NCBI GenBank assembly: GCA_002499905.1
Contig: DANP01000019.1
Coordinates: forward strand, 1 to 64,000
Source: Methanolinea sp. UBA277
Lineage (GTDB): Archaea; Halobacteriota; Methanomicrobia; Methanomicrobiales; Methanospirillaceae
Direction of reading: 5' to 3'
DNA length: 64,000 bases
Shown here: in pieces, positions 1 to 10,868 of the stretch
How the letters are laid out: each line of letters opens with the position of its first letter
How positions within the stretch are numbered: the first letter of the stretch is position 1
Position numbers and translations under genes: made by a program
The notes under the pieces: model-generated
Database searches by the model: none
What the model saw: the letters and a program-made list of their open reading frames with translations, nothing else
What the model was told of the DNA's origin: nothing

Positions 1-836
1 AGAAAGGGGGCGTTATCATGGATGTTGTCAATGCCGAGCAGGCAAAGATTGCCGAGGAAGCCGGTGCAGTCGCAGTCATGTCACTGGAGCGGGTTCCCTC
101 CGATATCAGGAAGATGGGCGGTGTCGCCCGTATGGCCGACCCCGAAAAGGTCACCGAGATCATCGAAGCGGTCTCCATCCCGGTCATGGGCAAGGTGCGG
201 ATCGGGCATTCCGTTGAAGCCCAGGTTCTCGAATCCCTCGGTGTGGACATGATAGACGAGAGCGAAGTTCTCACCCCGGCAGATGAGGAATTCCATATCG
301 ACAAGCGTCAGTTCACCGTCCCGTTCGTCTGCGGAGCACGGGATCTCGGTGAAGCCATGAGGAGGATCCAGGAAGGGGCGGCCATGATCCGGACCAAGGG
401 TGAGGCAGGGACCGGAAACGTGGTCGAAGCGGTCCGGCACATGCGGAACATCATGGGCGAGATCCGGGCCCTCCAGGGGAGGACGCCCCAGGAGATCACC
501 GAGCGGGCCCGGGATCTCGAGGCCCCGGCAGACCTCCTGCTGGAGACGGTCAGGAGGGGTCGTCTTCCCGTAGTGAACTTCTCTGCAGGAGGCATTGCCA
601 CACCCAGTGATGCGGCACTCATGATGCAGATGGGTGCAGACGGGGTCTTCGTTGGATCCGGGATCTTTCTCTCATCAGAACCGGAGAAGATGGCCAGGGC
701 AATCGTCGAAGCGGTCAACCACTTTGAAGACCCTGCGATCATTGCAGAAGTGAGTAAGGGCCTCGGGGAGCCCATGAGAGGGCTCGATATCCACACCCTG
801 CGTGAGGACGAGGTGCTCCAGTACCGTGGGCGCTAA
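1..836 (+). CDS. pdxS: Pyridoxal 5'-phosphate synthase lyase subunit PdxS (5' end outside window)
   Basis: PdxS builds PLP from ribose 5-phosphate, glyceraldehyde 3-phosphate and ammonia supplied by PdxT, as a TIM-barrel dodecamer in the cytoplasm. The reading frame is open from the first bases (KGGVI in front of the first visible ATG at 18), and PdxS normally has about 25 more residues there, so the gene is cut by the window edge and the ATG at 18 is internal. The Schiff-base lysine lies in GKVRIGH (residue 59 counted from that ATG). The second conserved lysine is in [10 protein letters not shown], and the phosphate loop GVFVGSGIF is present near the C-terminus. The stop overlaps the start of pdxT, so the two subunits are translationally coupled. 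Confidence 0.97.
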   Translation, partial: KGGVIMDVVNAEQAKIAEEAGAVAVMSLERVPSDIRKMGGVARMADPEKVTEIIEAVSIPVMGKVRIGHSVEAQVLESLGVDMIDESEVLTPADEEFHIDKRQFTVPFVCGARDLGEAMRRIQEGAAMIRTKGEAGTGNVVEAVRHMRNIMGEIRALQGRTPQEITERARDLEAPADLLLETVRRGRLPVVNFSAGGIATPSDAALMMQMGADGVFVGSGIFLSSEPEKMARAIVEAVNHFEDPAIIAEVSKGLGEPMRGLDIHTLREDEVLQYRGR

Positions 837-1416
837 AATAGGAATACTCGCACTCCAGGGGGATGTGAGCGAGCATCTGGATGCGTTTGCCAACGCCATC
901 CGGACATTCGGCAGCGAGGGTTCAATCCAGGCTGTCCCGGTGAGGAAGCCGGGGGAAATCGCCGGGCTTGACGCGCTCGCCATACCTGGGGGAGAGTCAA
1001 CCACCATATCCCGTCTGATCGACAAGAACGGCCTCTACACACCACTGGTTGAATTTGAGGGAGGGATCTTCGCCACCTGTGCCGGGATGGTGCTCATGGC
1101 CAGCGAGGTTGATGATTCCCGCGTCCACTCCCTCAAGCTGATGGACTTCTCGGTCCGGAGGAATGCCTTCGGCCGGCAGCGGGAATCATTTGAGGCCGAT
1201 GTCGATATAACCGGGCTTGACCGCCCCTTCCATGCATTCTTTATCCGTGCACCGGTTGCCAACCGGACCGGACCTGGCGTCCGGATCACCGGCCGGATCG
1301 ATGAGGGCATCATTGCACTTGAGCAGGGCAGGCATATGGGGCTCTCCTTCCATCCCGAGCTCGGGAGCGATCCGCGACTCCATATCCGGTTCCTCAAGAA
1401 CTGCGGCCTGGTCTGA
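826..1416 (+). CDS. pdxT: Pyridoxal 5'-phosphate synthase glutaminase subunit PdxT
   Basis: PdxT hydrolyses glutamine and channels ammonia to PdxS. I place the start at GTG 826, which overlaps pdxS by 11 bases. An AGGTG sits about 10 bases upstream, and the protein then begins [17 protein letters not shown], the usual family N-terminus. An in-frame GTG at 802 is open but would add non-family sequence. The class-I-like glutaminase features are all present: the GGEST loop (about residues 55-59), nucleophile Cys85 in ATCAGM, and the His/Glu pair in SFHPEL near the C-terminus. The length of 196 residues is normal. It is the last gene of this cluster; the next gene is convergent. Confidence 0.96.
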   Translation: MGAKIGILALQGDVSEHLDAFANAIRTFGSEGSIQAVPVRKPGEIAGLDALAIPGGESTTISRLIDKNGLYTPLVEFEGGIFATCAGMVLMASEVDDSRVHSLKLMDFSVRRNAFGRQRESFEADVDITGLDRPFHAFFIRAPVANRTGPGVRITGRIDEGIIALEQGRHMGLSFHPELGSDPRLHIRFLKNCGLV

Positions 1417-1630
1417 TCTACCCCGGGGTAAAATCTTCAGTCCCGAATCCTGCCGTCCCGGCTGAGAGCTTTTCTCTGTAGCGTATCTCTCTCCCAGGTA
1501 CTCAATTCAAAGGGGGGCAGATTTCCTGACACTCGCATGATAGAAAACCTGCAGTTGACGGTTTTTATACGTGGCTGCAAGCGACACGGGCAACCGGAAT
1601 AGCTGATAGCAGAGATTTCCGGGAAAAAAA

Positions 1631-3682
<2,052 letters not shown>

Positions 3683-3747
3683 TCGAAACTGTCCTCCGTA
3701 ACTATCTGGCAAAACGGTCGTTTTGTAGCTATTATGGTACAGTACAG

Positions 3748-3760
3748 GATCTTAAAAAGG
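3748..3760 (-). promoter_or_regulatory. Possible TATA/BRE for hppA
   Basis: On the minus strand the sequence CCTTTTTAAGATC lies about 66 bases before the hppA ATG, in the gap after the PolD stop. It resembles an archaeal BRE/TATA, so hppA may have its own promoter as well as readthrough from polB. The call rests on composition and position only. Confidence 0.3.
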
Positions 3761-3768
3761 TACGCGAA

Positions 3769-5175
3769 TCATTGCACATGGAGAAAGTCGATAACCGTGG
3801 GCTTGAGGGTCTGGAGATCGAGAACCACGGCCCTGGCGGGTGTAGGGTGGATGTTCATCTGTTTCTGGAAGGCGGTCTGGGCCTGCCACGCGCCGGCATT
3901 GATACAGAGAGTCCCCCGGTATTCGGTGAGACCCATGATATGAACATGCCCGGTATGGAGCACTTCAGGGATGGGATCGATGATCAGCTGGTCCTCACGG
4001 ATGGCTGCGATCGGCGTCCGCCGCCCATAGGTGGGCGCGAGGTGGCGGCGCTGGAGCATCCCCACCATCATGGGGGCGGCATTCTCATAGCTCGCTCCGG
4101 GAATGAGGCTGATCATGTCATCGATTGACCGGCCATGGTACATCTGAACCATGATTCCCTGGAGGCTGACCAGTGCCGGGTTCTCCACGAGCACGCAGTT
4201 ATCCGGAAAGCCGGCAGAAAACTCACGGGAAATCGCCGGTTGTGGTTCTGCCGCCCTGACGACATCATGGTTCCCCGGACCGAGAATGATGGTGGTCCGT
4301 GACGGGAGGTCCCGCATCATGGCCCCGAATACGTCATACTGCTCGTAAATGTTGGTGATGGTGAGTTCCTGTTCCTGTCCGGGATATACCCCGATGCCAT
4401 CCACAAGATCACCGGCAATCAGGAGGTAGGATACCGGAGTATCATCGAGGAAGTCCGCGAACCGGTTCCACTCCTCTTCGAGGAACGTGTTGCTCCCGAC
4501 ATGGACATCGGAAATGAGAACAGCGGTACCGGGTTCCCCGCACTGGTAGGGGGCATGGTTGATGGGGATGTCCGGCCGGAGAACCGATTCGGCAAAGAAG
4601 AGACGCCCGTCGCCGGAGAGCTGCCCCTTCATCCCGACCACTTCATCGGGAATGAGGCTCTCACCCTCAGAAAAGACCGGACGATCCTTATGAAAAAGGA
4701 CCGGGAGGGATCCGGAGGCGTCCTCGAGCTCAGCGATGCGGTGGCCGTTGGTGGTGGTCTTGACATCCTGTACCAGCCCCATGATGGTACAGGTCTCCTG
4801 CCGGTACCGGGAATTCCGCCGGAGCCCTTCGATCGGGATCGGTGTGCATCGTGCGCGGATGATCGTACCCAGCCGGTTGTACCGGTCCCGGAAATAGTGG
4901 AGGTAGTCCTGGCTGCACCCTGAGTTCCCGGATGAGCCGGCGCTCCCCTTTACCACTTCGAAACGGGGATCAGCGGTGAACCGGTTTCCATCCCGGTCCT
5001 GGACGATTCCCGGAATATGTTTCACTGATACAACGACAGTATCACCCGGGAGGTTCTCGATGATGCGGTCGATGAGCGCGGGATCATCCTGCTCAGACAG
5101 GTACCGAACGACGTCAGGGTGCACCTGCATCTTGGTGTCAAGGAACCGCTGGACGATGATCCGGGTATCGAGCAT
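3769..5175 (-). CDS. polB: DNA polymerase D small subunit DP1 (exonuclease subunit)
   Basis: Small subunit of the euryarchaeal replicative polymerase PolD, with 3'-5' proofreading exonuclease activity. The catalytic subunit DP2 is not in this window. The protein has 468 residues. The N-terminal half carries an OB-fold region (about 110-200, with the ELEDASGSLPVLF stretch). The C-terminal half is a calcineurin-like phosphoesterase with ISDVHVGSNTF, GDLVDG, GPGNHDVV, YHGRS and TGHVHIMG, so the metal ligands are complete. The start ATG at 5175 has a GGAGGGGGG tract about 16 bases upstream, farther than usual. It is divergent from the signal peptidase gene across a 117-base gap. Confidence 0.96.
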   Translation of the reverse strand: MLDTRIIVQRFLDTKMQVHPDVVRYLSEQDDPALIDRIIENLPGDTVVVSVKHIPGIVQDRDGNRFTADPRFEVVKGSAGSSGNSGCSQDYLHYFRDRYNRLGTIIRARCTPIPIEGLRRNSRYRQETCTIMGLVQDVKTTTNGHRIAELEDASGSLPVLFHKDRPVFSEGESLIPDEVVGMKGQLSGDGRLFFAESVLRPDIPINHAPYQCGEPGTAVLISDVHVGSNTFLEEEWNRFADFLDDTPVSYLLIAGDLVDGIGVYPGQEQELTITNIYEQYDVFGAMMRDLPSRTTIILGPGNHDVVRAAEPQPAISREFSAGFPDNCVLVENPALVSLQGIMVQMYHGRSIDDMISLIPGASYENAAPMMVGMLQRRHLAPTYGRRTPIAAIREDQLIIDPIPEVLHTGHVHIMGLTEYRGTLCINAGAWQAQTAFQKQMNIHPTPARAVVLDLQTLKPTVIDFLHVQ

Positions 5176-5292
5176 AGATGCAGTAGTATTGCCCCCCTCC
5201 GCATTTTGGTTTTTTGATCAGCACCATCAAGTCCTGTTCCGGTGCTAATTCCTATCTCTTATTAAGCGACAGATGAAAGAAGTAGAGAAGGT

Positions 5293-6183
5293 ATGGCTGA
5301 TCCGAAAAAGGAGGGAGAGGAGAACGGCCTCATTGAACGGTTCCGCACGAGCGAAAATCCGGGAGTGGCCTTCGCCCGCGAGATACTCTGGGTTGCGGCA
5401 GTTGTCGCCGGCATAGCGCTTGCGCTCTTTCTCATCTCCGGCACCTGGCCCGCGGTGGTCACCATCGAGTCAGAGAGTATGGTCCCGCACATGAACGTGG
5501 GTGACCTGGTCTTTGTGGTGAGCGCCGACCGCTTAGGGGAGCTGCAGACATGGGAGAGCGGCAGAGCGACCGGGTATATGAAATACGACGATTATGGTGA
5601 CATTCTTATATACGCGCCGAATGGCGCGAAAAGCTCGCTGATTCCCGGATTAGGTGGAGGAGTGCACCCGATCATCCATCGGGCTCTGGCCGAGACATCC
5701 GATGAATCGCCCATCCCTGTCTACTACTATTTCTTCCGGGGAATGAGCAGCCCGAAAGAATACCTCCCGTCACGCATCGTGAATAACGCCTGGGTTCTTG
5801 ACGATGGAACAGTTGTCGCGAGAATCGAGAACGGGGTAATTATACCCGATGCCAGGAATACAACCCCGGATCAGGGTTACATTCTGACCTCTGAACTGGT
5901 GGCAGAGCGGGGGGGTTACATCACCAAGGGAGACAACAACGTCCGGAGTGACCAGGGATCGCTCCTCTCCCGGACTGACCTTGGCATCATCCAGCCTGTC
6001 CGGGATGAATGGGTGGTGGGAAAAGCCCTCTTTTCCATCCCGCTGCTTGGGTATATTCCCCTCAACATCATACCGGTGGCCATCATCCTGATCGTGCTGA
6101 TGCTGATATGGGAGTTGTATCAGAAACAAAAGAGCAGCAGCGGGAAGAAGACGGCTGGCAGGAAGCGTTCCGGCAGGAAATAG
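5293..6183 (+). CDS. Signal peptidase I, SEC11-like archaeal/ER type (S26B)
   Basis: Cleaves signal peptides of exported proteins at the outer face of the membrane. Residues 1-30 are hydrophilic and cytoplasmic, and one membrane helix spans about 31-50. The catalytic serine is Ser62 in TIESESMVPHM, followed by the box GDLVFVV. A candidate catalytic His lies in PIIHRA and the Asp region in ITKGDNNVRSDQG, as in the Ser-His-Asp archaeal enzymes. A second membrane helix (IPVAIILIVLMLIW) and a basic tail end the protein. At 296 residues it is longer than minimal family members because of an insertion around residues 115-175. The start is supported by AGAAGG just upstream of the ATG. A TTATTAAG element at 5259-5266 is a candidate TATA box. 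Confidence 0.92.
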   Translation: MADPKKEGEENGLIERFRTSENPGVAFAREILWVAAVVAGIALALFLISGTWPAVVTIESESMVPHMNVGDLVFVVSADRLGELQTWESGRATGYMKYDDYGDILIYAPNGAKSSLIPGLGGGVHPIIHRALAETSDESPIPVYYYFFRGMSSPKEYLPSRIVNNAWVLDDGTVVARIENGVIIPDARNTTPDQGYILTSELVAERGGYITKGDNNVRSDQGSLLSRTDLGIIQPVRDEWVVGKALFSIPLLGYIPLNIIPVAIILIVLMLIWELYQKQKSSSGKKTAGRKRSGRK

Positions 6184-6195
6184 GACCGGATAACG

Positions 6196-7278
6196 ATGAC
6201 GACGATACAGCTGCTGAAGGATGTCAGGGAAGGGTATCGCCTGTCTGAAGAGGAGGCGTTCGGGCTCCTGCGTGCCCGGGACCGTTCCCTGTTCGAGATT
6301 CTCGCCACAGCAGACAGAGTCCGGGAAGAGCGGGCCGGCCCGGTGGTCAGTTATGTCCGGAACCAGAATATCCATATCACCAATATCTGTAAGAACCTCT
6401 GCGGATTCTGCGGATTCGGACGGAGGGCCGGTGACGAAGGGGCGTACTGCGATGATCGTGAGACCCTCCTGAAGAAAACACGGCTGGCCCTTGAGCGCAG
6501 GGTGACCGAGATCTGCCTCCTCTCCGGGGTCCATCCCGATTTCACCGAAGAGACCTACATTGAGCTCATCGCCTCGATCAGGGAAGCCGCTCCGGCTGTC
6601 CATATTCACGCTTTCAGTCCCGAAGAAGTGATGCACGCGGCATCCCGGAGCGGGATGTCAACCGGTGAAATCCTATCCCTGATGAAACGGGCAGGACTCT
6701 CCTCGCTCCAGGGGACTGCAGCAGAGATCCTGGTTGATGAGGTGAGGCAGATCATCTGCCCGCGCAAGGTCGACACGGCCACCTGGGTCAGGATCATCAG
6801 GGAGGCACACCGGATGGGCATCCCCACCACCGCCACCATTATGTATGGAACCTGTGAACGACCGGAAGACCGGATCCGCCACCTGGCCATCCTGCGGGAG
6901 ATCCAGGACGATACCAGGGGCTTCACCGAGCTGGTACCGCTCTCATATGTGTTCCAGAACACCCCGATCTTCCTGGGCGGTCAGGCCGGCCCCGGGGCGA
7001 CCGGGAGAGAGGATCTCCTGATGATCGCCGTTTCCCGGCTGTTCCTCGATAATTTCAGAAACATTCAGGTCTCGTGGGGGAAACTGGGAGTCAAGCTGTC
7101 GCAGATCGCGCTGCTATCGGGGGGAAATGATCTTGCCGGAACCATGTTCTCTGACGACGTCTCGGGTGATGCGGGCGCGACCGGTGCGGATTTCCTCGAT
7201 CCGGCCATGATGGAGCGCATCACCCGGGATATCGGGAGGCCGCTCCGGCAGCGGCTGACGGATTATACACCAGTGTAA
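6196..7278 (+). CDS. cofH: CofH-family radical SAM protein (FO synthase subunit 2), copy 1
   Basis: CofH joins the 4-hydroxybenzyl unit of tyrosine to 5-amino-6-ribitylaminouracil. CofG then forms FO, the chromophore of coenzyme F420. The radical SAM cluster motif CKNLCGFCGF (C-x3-C-x2-C) is at about residues 66-75. It is followed by CofH/MqnC-type signatures VTEICLLSGVHPDF, HIHAFSPEE and GTAAEILVDEVRQIICP. The 360-residue length is normal. It starts 12 bases after the signal peptidase stop. A second CofH homologue lies at 8687-9796 and shares most motifs. CofG itself is not in the window, and I cannot tell which copy, or both, supplies FO. Confidence 0.88.
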   Translation: MTTIQLLKDVREGYRLSEEEAFGLLRARDRSLFEILATADRVREERAGPVVSYVRNQNIHITNICKNLCGFCGFGRRAGDEGAYCDDRETLLKKTRLALERRVTEICLLSGVHPDFTEETYIELIASIREAAPAVHIHAFSPEEVMHAASRSGMSTGEILSLMKRAGLSSLQGTAAEILVDEVRQIICPRKVDTATWVRIIREAHRMGIPTTATIMYGTCERPEDRIRHLAILREIQDDTRGFTELVPLSYVFQNTPIFLGGQAGPGATGREDLLMIAVSRLFLDNFRNIQVSWGKLGVKLSQIALLSGGNDLAGTMFSDDVSGDAGATGADFLDPAMMERITRDIGRPLRQRLTDYTPV

Positions 7279-7281
7279 CCA

Positions 7282-8232
7282 TTATTCGGGGCAGAAATAG
7301 AAAATACCCCGTTCTTCACGTTTTTCTTCGATGATCGATCCTGCCTGGATCTCACGCAGGATCTTCAGGATCTCGCGCCGGGGGAGATCGGTTGATGCCG
7401 AGATGTCATCGAGGGTGCAGGGCCTGCGCCTGATCAGCTCATGTACCCGGGCCACGGCATCTGACCATTCCCCGGTCATGGTTGAGCCGGCGGAGAGTTC
7501 ATACCGCACCGGCTCGACCGCCTCAACACCAGTGAGACCGAGGAGGCCGCGGATACGCTCCAGTTCTTCCGGTGAAGCCGGCTGGACCCAGTCCTCGCTC
7601 CCGGGACGGTCGAGGGTATTGAGCTGAACCCTGTCGGGATGAATCCGTTCTATTGCCGCACGCAGGCCGTCCAGCTCTTCCGGACGGGTATTGATACCGG
7701 GAATGACGAAAATCTCGAGCCAGATCTGTCCGGTATACTCCTTCCGGAAGCATTCCAGCCCTTCCACGATCTGCATGGCAGAGATGCCGGGGGCAGGCCG
7801 GTGAATCTGACGGAATGTATCATCAAAAACAGAGGAGAGGGTCGGGAGGATGACATCGGCCGGCAGAAGTTCCCCACGGACATCGGGCCGCCAGAACAGA
7901 CTTCCGTTAGTCAGCACCGCGATACGGTAAGAGGGGTAGGAGTCTTTGAGGAAGCGGATAACCTCTCCGATGGAAGACGAGAGGGTTGGCTCCCCTGAGC
8001 CGGAGAACGTTATGAAATCGAGTTCCGGAGAACCCGAGAGGTAGTCCCGGAGTTCAGCGAGGACCTCCCGGATCGGAAAAAACTCCCCTCGCTCGATGGA
8101 CTCAACCGTTGTAGGCCCGCATTCACAGTAGACACAATTGTAGGTGCAGGTCTTGAACGGAACGAGATCAATACCGAGCGATCGGCCGAGCCGCCGGGAG
8201 TGGACCGGACCGAAGAGGCGGGAGTACTGCAT
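7282..8232 (-). CDS. Radical SAM protein of the COG0731 type with C-terminal winged-helix-like region
   Basis: Predicted iron-sulfur SAM enzyme with unknown substrate. The N-terminus reads FGPVHSRRLGRSLGID followed by the cluster motif CTYNCVYCEC (C-x3-C-x2-C, about residues 29-38). A glycine-rich SAM motif TFSGSGEPTL sits near residue 75. The region after about 245 (RRRPCTLDDISASTDLPRREILKILREI) looks like a small winged helix, so the protein may bind nucleic acid (inference). It ends 3 bases from the convergent cofH stop, and the DUF1805 gene lies 44 bases upstream on the same strand. The family resembles wyosine-type radical SAM oxidoreductases, but no specific reaction can be assigned. 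Confidence 0.8.
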   Translation of the reverse strand: MQYSRLFGPVHSRRLGRSLGIDLVPFKTCTYNCVYCECGPTTVESIERGEFFPIREVLAELRDYLSGSPELDFITFSGSGEPTLSSSIGEVIRFLKDSYPSYRIAVLTNGSLFWRPDVRGELLPADVILPTLSSVFDDTFRQIHRPAPGISAMQIVEGLECFRKEYTGQIWLEIFVIPGINTRPEELDGLRAAIERIHPDRVQLNTLDRPGSEDWVQPASPEELERIRGLLGLTGVEAVEPVRYELSAGSTMTGEWSDAVARVHELIRRRPCTLDDISASTDLPRREILKILREIQAGSIIEEKREERGIFYFCPE

Positions 8233-8276
8233 GATAGTCAGGAAGGTCCGGAGCCGGATAAAGCCTTGGATAGCGC

Positions 8277-8579
8277 CTATGAGAGCAGGTCGAGAGCTTC
8301 CTGTCCGTTCATGCCGGCCTGCACTCCGTACCGTTCGGCCGATGGATTTACCTCGCGGATAACACCCGAGAGCAGGTCGTCAAGAGTCGCAATGGATGTG
8401 CCTGTTTCCGGCCGCACCCGCGCCGCCGCATACCCGAATTTTTCAAGAGCCTGGACATCAAAAGCCCCGCACCCCACCATGCCTTTCGCGGCAATGACCC
8501 AGACGAGGTTGACCGGACCGAGCGGGACGACATAGCCTGATCCCTCAGCATTGCGGAGGGGCACCGTTCTTTTCTGCAT
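8277..8579 (-). CDS. DUF1805 (YunC-like) domain protein
   Basis: A 100-residue protein with the DUF1805 pattern: a beta-rich start ending in LVWVIAAKGMVGCGAFDVQALE, a middle segment GYAAARVRPETG, and an end segment GVQAGMNGQEALDLL. The family is widespread in archaea and Firmicutes and has no established function. It sits upstream of the radical SAM gene on the same strand and divergent from the second cofH, which makes a shared regulatory gap of about 100 bases. I see no catalytic signature beyond the conserved GxxxCG. Confidence 0.78.
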   Translation of the reverse strand: MQKRTVPLRNAEGSGYVVPLGPVNLVWVIAAKGMVGCGAFDVQALEKFGYAAARVRPETGTSIATLDDLLSGVIREVNPSAERYGVQAGMNGQEALDLLS

Positions 8580-8686
8580 GGTTCTCAGCTCCCGGATACG
8601 GTTCCGGCGGCATTAAATGGCACGGTCGTATGCTTTATGAGGATAGGGACCCACCCTTCAAGTACCATACCATGTCACAGGGTAGC

Positions 8687-9796
8687 ATGGTTTTCACAAG
8701 GGATCGCGAGGCCAGGGAACTCGGAGACCTCCTCAATGAAGCCGGAGCCGGGCACCGCCTGAGCGAGGAGGAAGCGATCCGGCTCTTCAAGGTCAGCGAC
8801 AGGCAGGTCTGGGATATCGCGCATGCTGCAGATGAACGGCGTGAAACAGTGGTCGGAAACCTGGTCAGCTATGTCCGGAACCAGAACATCAATGTGACTA
8901 ATTACTGCATCAATGCCTGCGGGTTCTGCGGATTTTCACGAAAACCGGGTGAGAAAGATGGTTATTTTCATAATCTGGATGTGATCCGGGAGAAAGCAGC
9001 CCTGGCAAAAAGCCGGAAGGTGACCGAGATCTGCACGGTGAGCGGACTGCATCCCGATTTCAATGTGGATTCCTACGTGGAGGTCATCACCGCCATCAGG
9101 GAAGGTGCGCCGGGAGTTCACATCCATGCCAGCAATCCCATGGAGGTGGCATATGCCGCACGGAAAAGCGGTATCACAACCCTCGAAGTGCTCCGGATGA
9201 TGAAGGACGCCGGCCTCGGGTCCCTGTGCGGAACGGCCGCGGAGATCCTGGTCGATGAGGTCCGGCAGGTCATCTGCCCGGGAAAGGTCTCTACTGACGA
9301 GTGGATCAGGATCATCAAGGAAACGCACCGGCTTGGAATCAGGAGCACGGCGACGATCATGTACGGCCATTGCGAGACGGTGCAGGACCGGGTCCGCCAC
9401 CTTGCCATACTCCGCGATATCCAGGACGAGACCCGGGGATTCACGGAATTTGTTCCCCTGTCCTTTATTCACATGAACACCCCCCTCTTCCGGAAAGGGA
9501 TTGCCCGGGCAGGAGCGACCGGGAGGGAGGACCTGCTGATGACCGCGGTTTCCCGCCTCTTTCTCGATACCATTGATCATATCCAGGTCTCGTGGGTGAA
9601 GACGGGCACAAAGATGGCCCAGCTCGGGCTGCTCGCCGGTGCCGATGACCTGGGTGGTACGATGTTCGAGGAGAGCATCTCCAAGGGCGCCGGGGCCCGG
9701 GACACCGATTACCTCGACCCTGACGAAATGGAGCGGATTGCTGCAGATATCGGGAGACCGCTCCGGCAGAGAGATACACTCTACCATCTCATCTGA
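8687..9796 (+). CDS. cofH: CofH-family radical SAM protein (FO synthase subunit 2), copy 2
   Basis: Second CofH homologue, about 370 residues, colinear with copy 1 from HRLSEEEA onward. The cluster motif CINACGFCGF (C-x3-C-x2-C) is intact. So are VTEICTVSGLHPDF, VHIHASNPMEVA, GTAAEILVDEVRQVICP and the end PLRQRDTLYHLI. The start is uncertain: in-frame ATGs occur at 8630, 8672 and 8687. I prefer 8687 because a CAGGG precedes it and the N-terminal length then matches copy 1 best. An AT-rich CATTAAATGG at about 8612-8621 could be the TATA box, which would place 8630 near the transcription start. Paralogous CofH pairs are known in several methanogens; different substrate roles are possible. Confidence 0.87.
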   Translation: MVFTRDREARELGDLLNEAGAGHRLSEEEAIRLFKVSDRQVWDIAHAADERRETVVGNLVSYVRNQNINVTNYCINACGFCGFSRKPGEKDGYFHNLDVIREKAALAKSRKVTEICTVSGLHPDFNVDSYVEVITAIREGAPGVHIHASNPMEVAYAARKSGITTLEVLRMMKDAGLGSLCGTAAEILVDEVRQVICPGKVSTDEWIRIIKETHRLGIRSTATIMYGHCETVQDRVRHLAILRDIQDETRGFTEFVPLSFIHMNTPLFRKGIARAGATGREDLLMTAVSRLFLDTIDHIQVSWVKTGTKMAQLGLLAGADDLGGTMFEESISKGAGARDTDYLDPDEMERIAADIGRPLRQRDTLYHLI

Positions 9797-10301
9797 TTTC
9801 CCTGCCCGGGAATGATTCAGCAACCGATGGGGAGTTATTGCGGAGATAGGATAAGGAGATTACCGGCCGGAAGAAAAAGTGATGAGGTCTCACGGGAGGT
9901 CTGGTATGCCGGATCGGTCTGTGCAGCAGCGGGGGTAAACCCTCTATCGTCATGGTCTGTTAGGGTATAAGCCGGGAGGATGTACATTTACACCGCCCAC
10001 TCGGGGGCAGGGAGATGGAGATCTTCCGGAAGAACCCTGTGTCTGTAGCGAGGTCGATTGTGGTGGTGAGGAGGTTCTTCTGTCCGGCCCTGCAATTGGG
10101 GGATACGGTGCAAGAGCGTGATCAGGTCTGGAGAAGCACGGGGCATTCATGATGGGGCCGAGAAAAAACGGACTGAACCTGATCCTTGCATACTATGGGT
10201 TGAACACTACTATCCTGCTGTTCTCACCCCACTGGGTCATGGTTATCCGTAGAGATATCGGGGAATATACCGGGAAAAAATCAGGATAAGATGGGAAGCG
10301 G
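9797..10301. other. 505-base intergenic stretch without a convincing gene
   Basis: This lies between the end of the second cofH and the convergent flavoprotein gene. I find no tRNA-like T-arm, repeat array or mobile-element ends. Two back-to-back 45-codon frames are open on the plus strand, at 10015-10152 and 10152-10289, joined by a TGATG overlap. The second encodes a hydrophobic stretch (LNLILAYYGLNTTILLF). Neither resembles a family I know, so I treat them as unproven. Confidence 0.5.
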
Positions 10302-10853
10302 TCAGTCCTGAGGCTTGAGCAGTTTGACGATTTTATCACCAACCTCCTGAGCCTTCTTCAGGGCCCGGGTATCCCTGACGATATCCCCCTCCAGGTACCC
10401 CTTCCCCCGGACCCAGCCCAGGTAGGAGAACTCGTGGCTGTTGAGGAAACCTTCGAGCGTCTCGATGGTCCGGGCACCGCCCTTGTTGGCGCAGACCGCA
10501 ACGGCGACAGCCTTCCTCCCGGCAAGCTTCCGCTGGTGGTAGAGCGAATAGCTCCGGTCGATGAAGTTCTTGACATGCCCGCAGACATCATAGTAGTAGG
10601 TCGGGGAGCCGATGACGAGCACCTCGGTATCCATCACCTTTTCCATGATGCTTCCCCAGTCATCGTTCTGGATAACGCACCAGTCCTTTTCCTTGCACTT
10701 CTCGCACCCCAGACAGGGATTGATCTTCTTTCCGGCGAGGGATATGAATTCAGTCTCGATCCCGGCTTTTTCGCATCGCTCCAGAACGGCTTTTACCAGG
10801 AACGAGGTGTTCCCATCCTTGCGCATGCTCCCCGAGATGCCTAGCACCGTCAT
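10302..10853 (-). CDS. Flavodoxin-fold NADPH-dependent FMN reductase, iron-sulfur flavoprotein (Isf) type
   Basis: Predicted FMN-binding redox protein of 183 residues. The N-terminus has the flavodoxin-like phosphate loop VLGISGSMRKDGNTS. The compact cysteine motif CLGCEKCKEKDWC (C-x2-C-x2-C-x5-C, about residues 47-59) is the pattern of archaeal iron-sulfur flavoproteins that carry a [4Fe-4S] cluster. FMN-loop motifs VIGSPTYYYD and VCANKGGARTIE follow. Isf proteins are linked to oxidative-stress defence in methanogens (family knowledge). It ends the minus-strand group that starts with the MBL hydrolase; the DUF123 gene stops 15 bases upstream. Confidence 0.88.
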   Translation of the reverse strand: MTVLGISGSMRKDGNTSFLVKAVLERCEKAGIETEFISLAGKKINPCLGCEKCKEKDWCVIQNDDWGSIMEKVMDTEVLVIGSPTYYYDVCGHVKNFIDRSYSLYHQRKLAGRKAVAVAVCANKGGARTIETLEGFLNSHEFSYLGWVRGKGYLEGDIVRDTRALKKAQEVGDKIVKLLKPQD

Positions 10854-10868
10854 AAACGTGTAATCACC

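Noticed and set aside
1417..1630. Possible small RNA or tRNA between pdxT and hppA
   Set aside because: No cloverleaf pairing or T-arm motif; only a short weak stem and a T-rich end after the hppA stop.
9950..10150. 66-codon minus-strand frame in the gap after the second cofH
   Set aside because: Pro/Ser-rich, low-information product with no family resemblance; typical shadow of GC-rich DNA.
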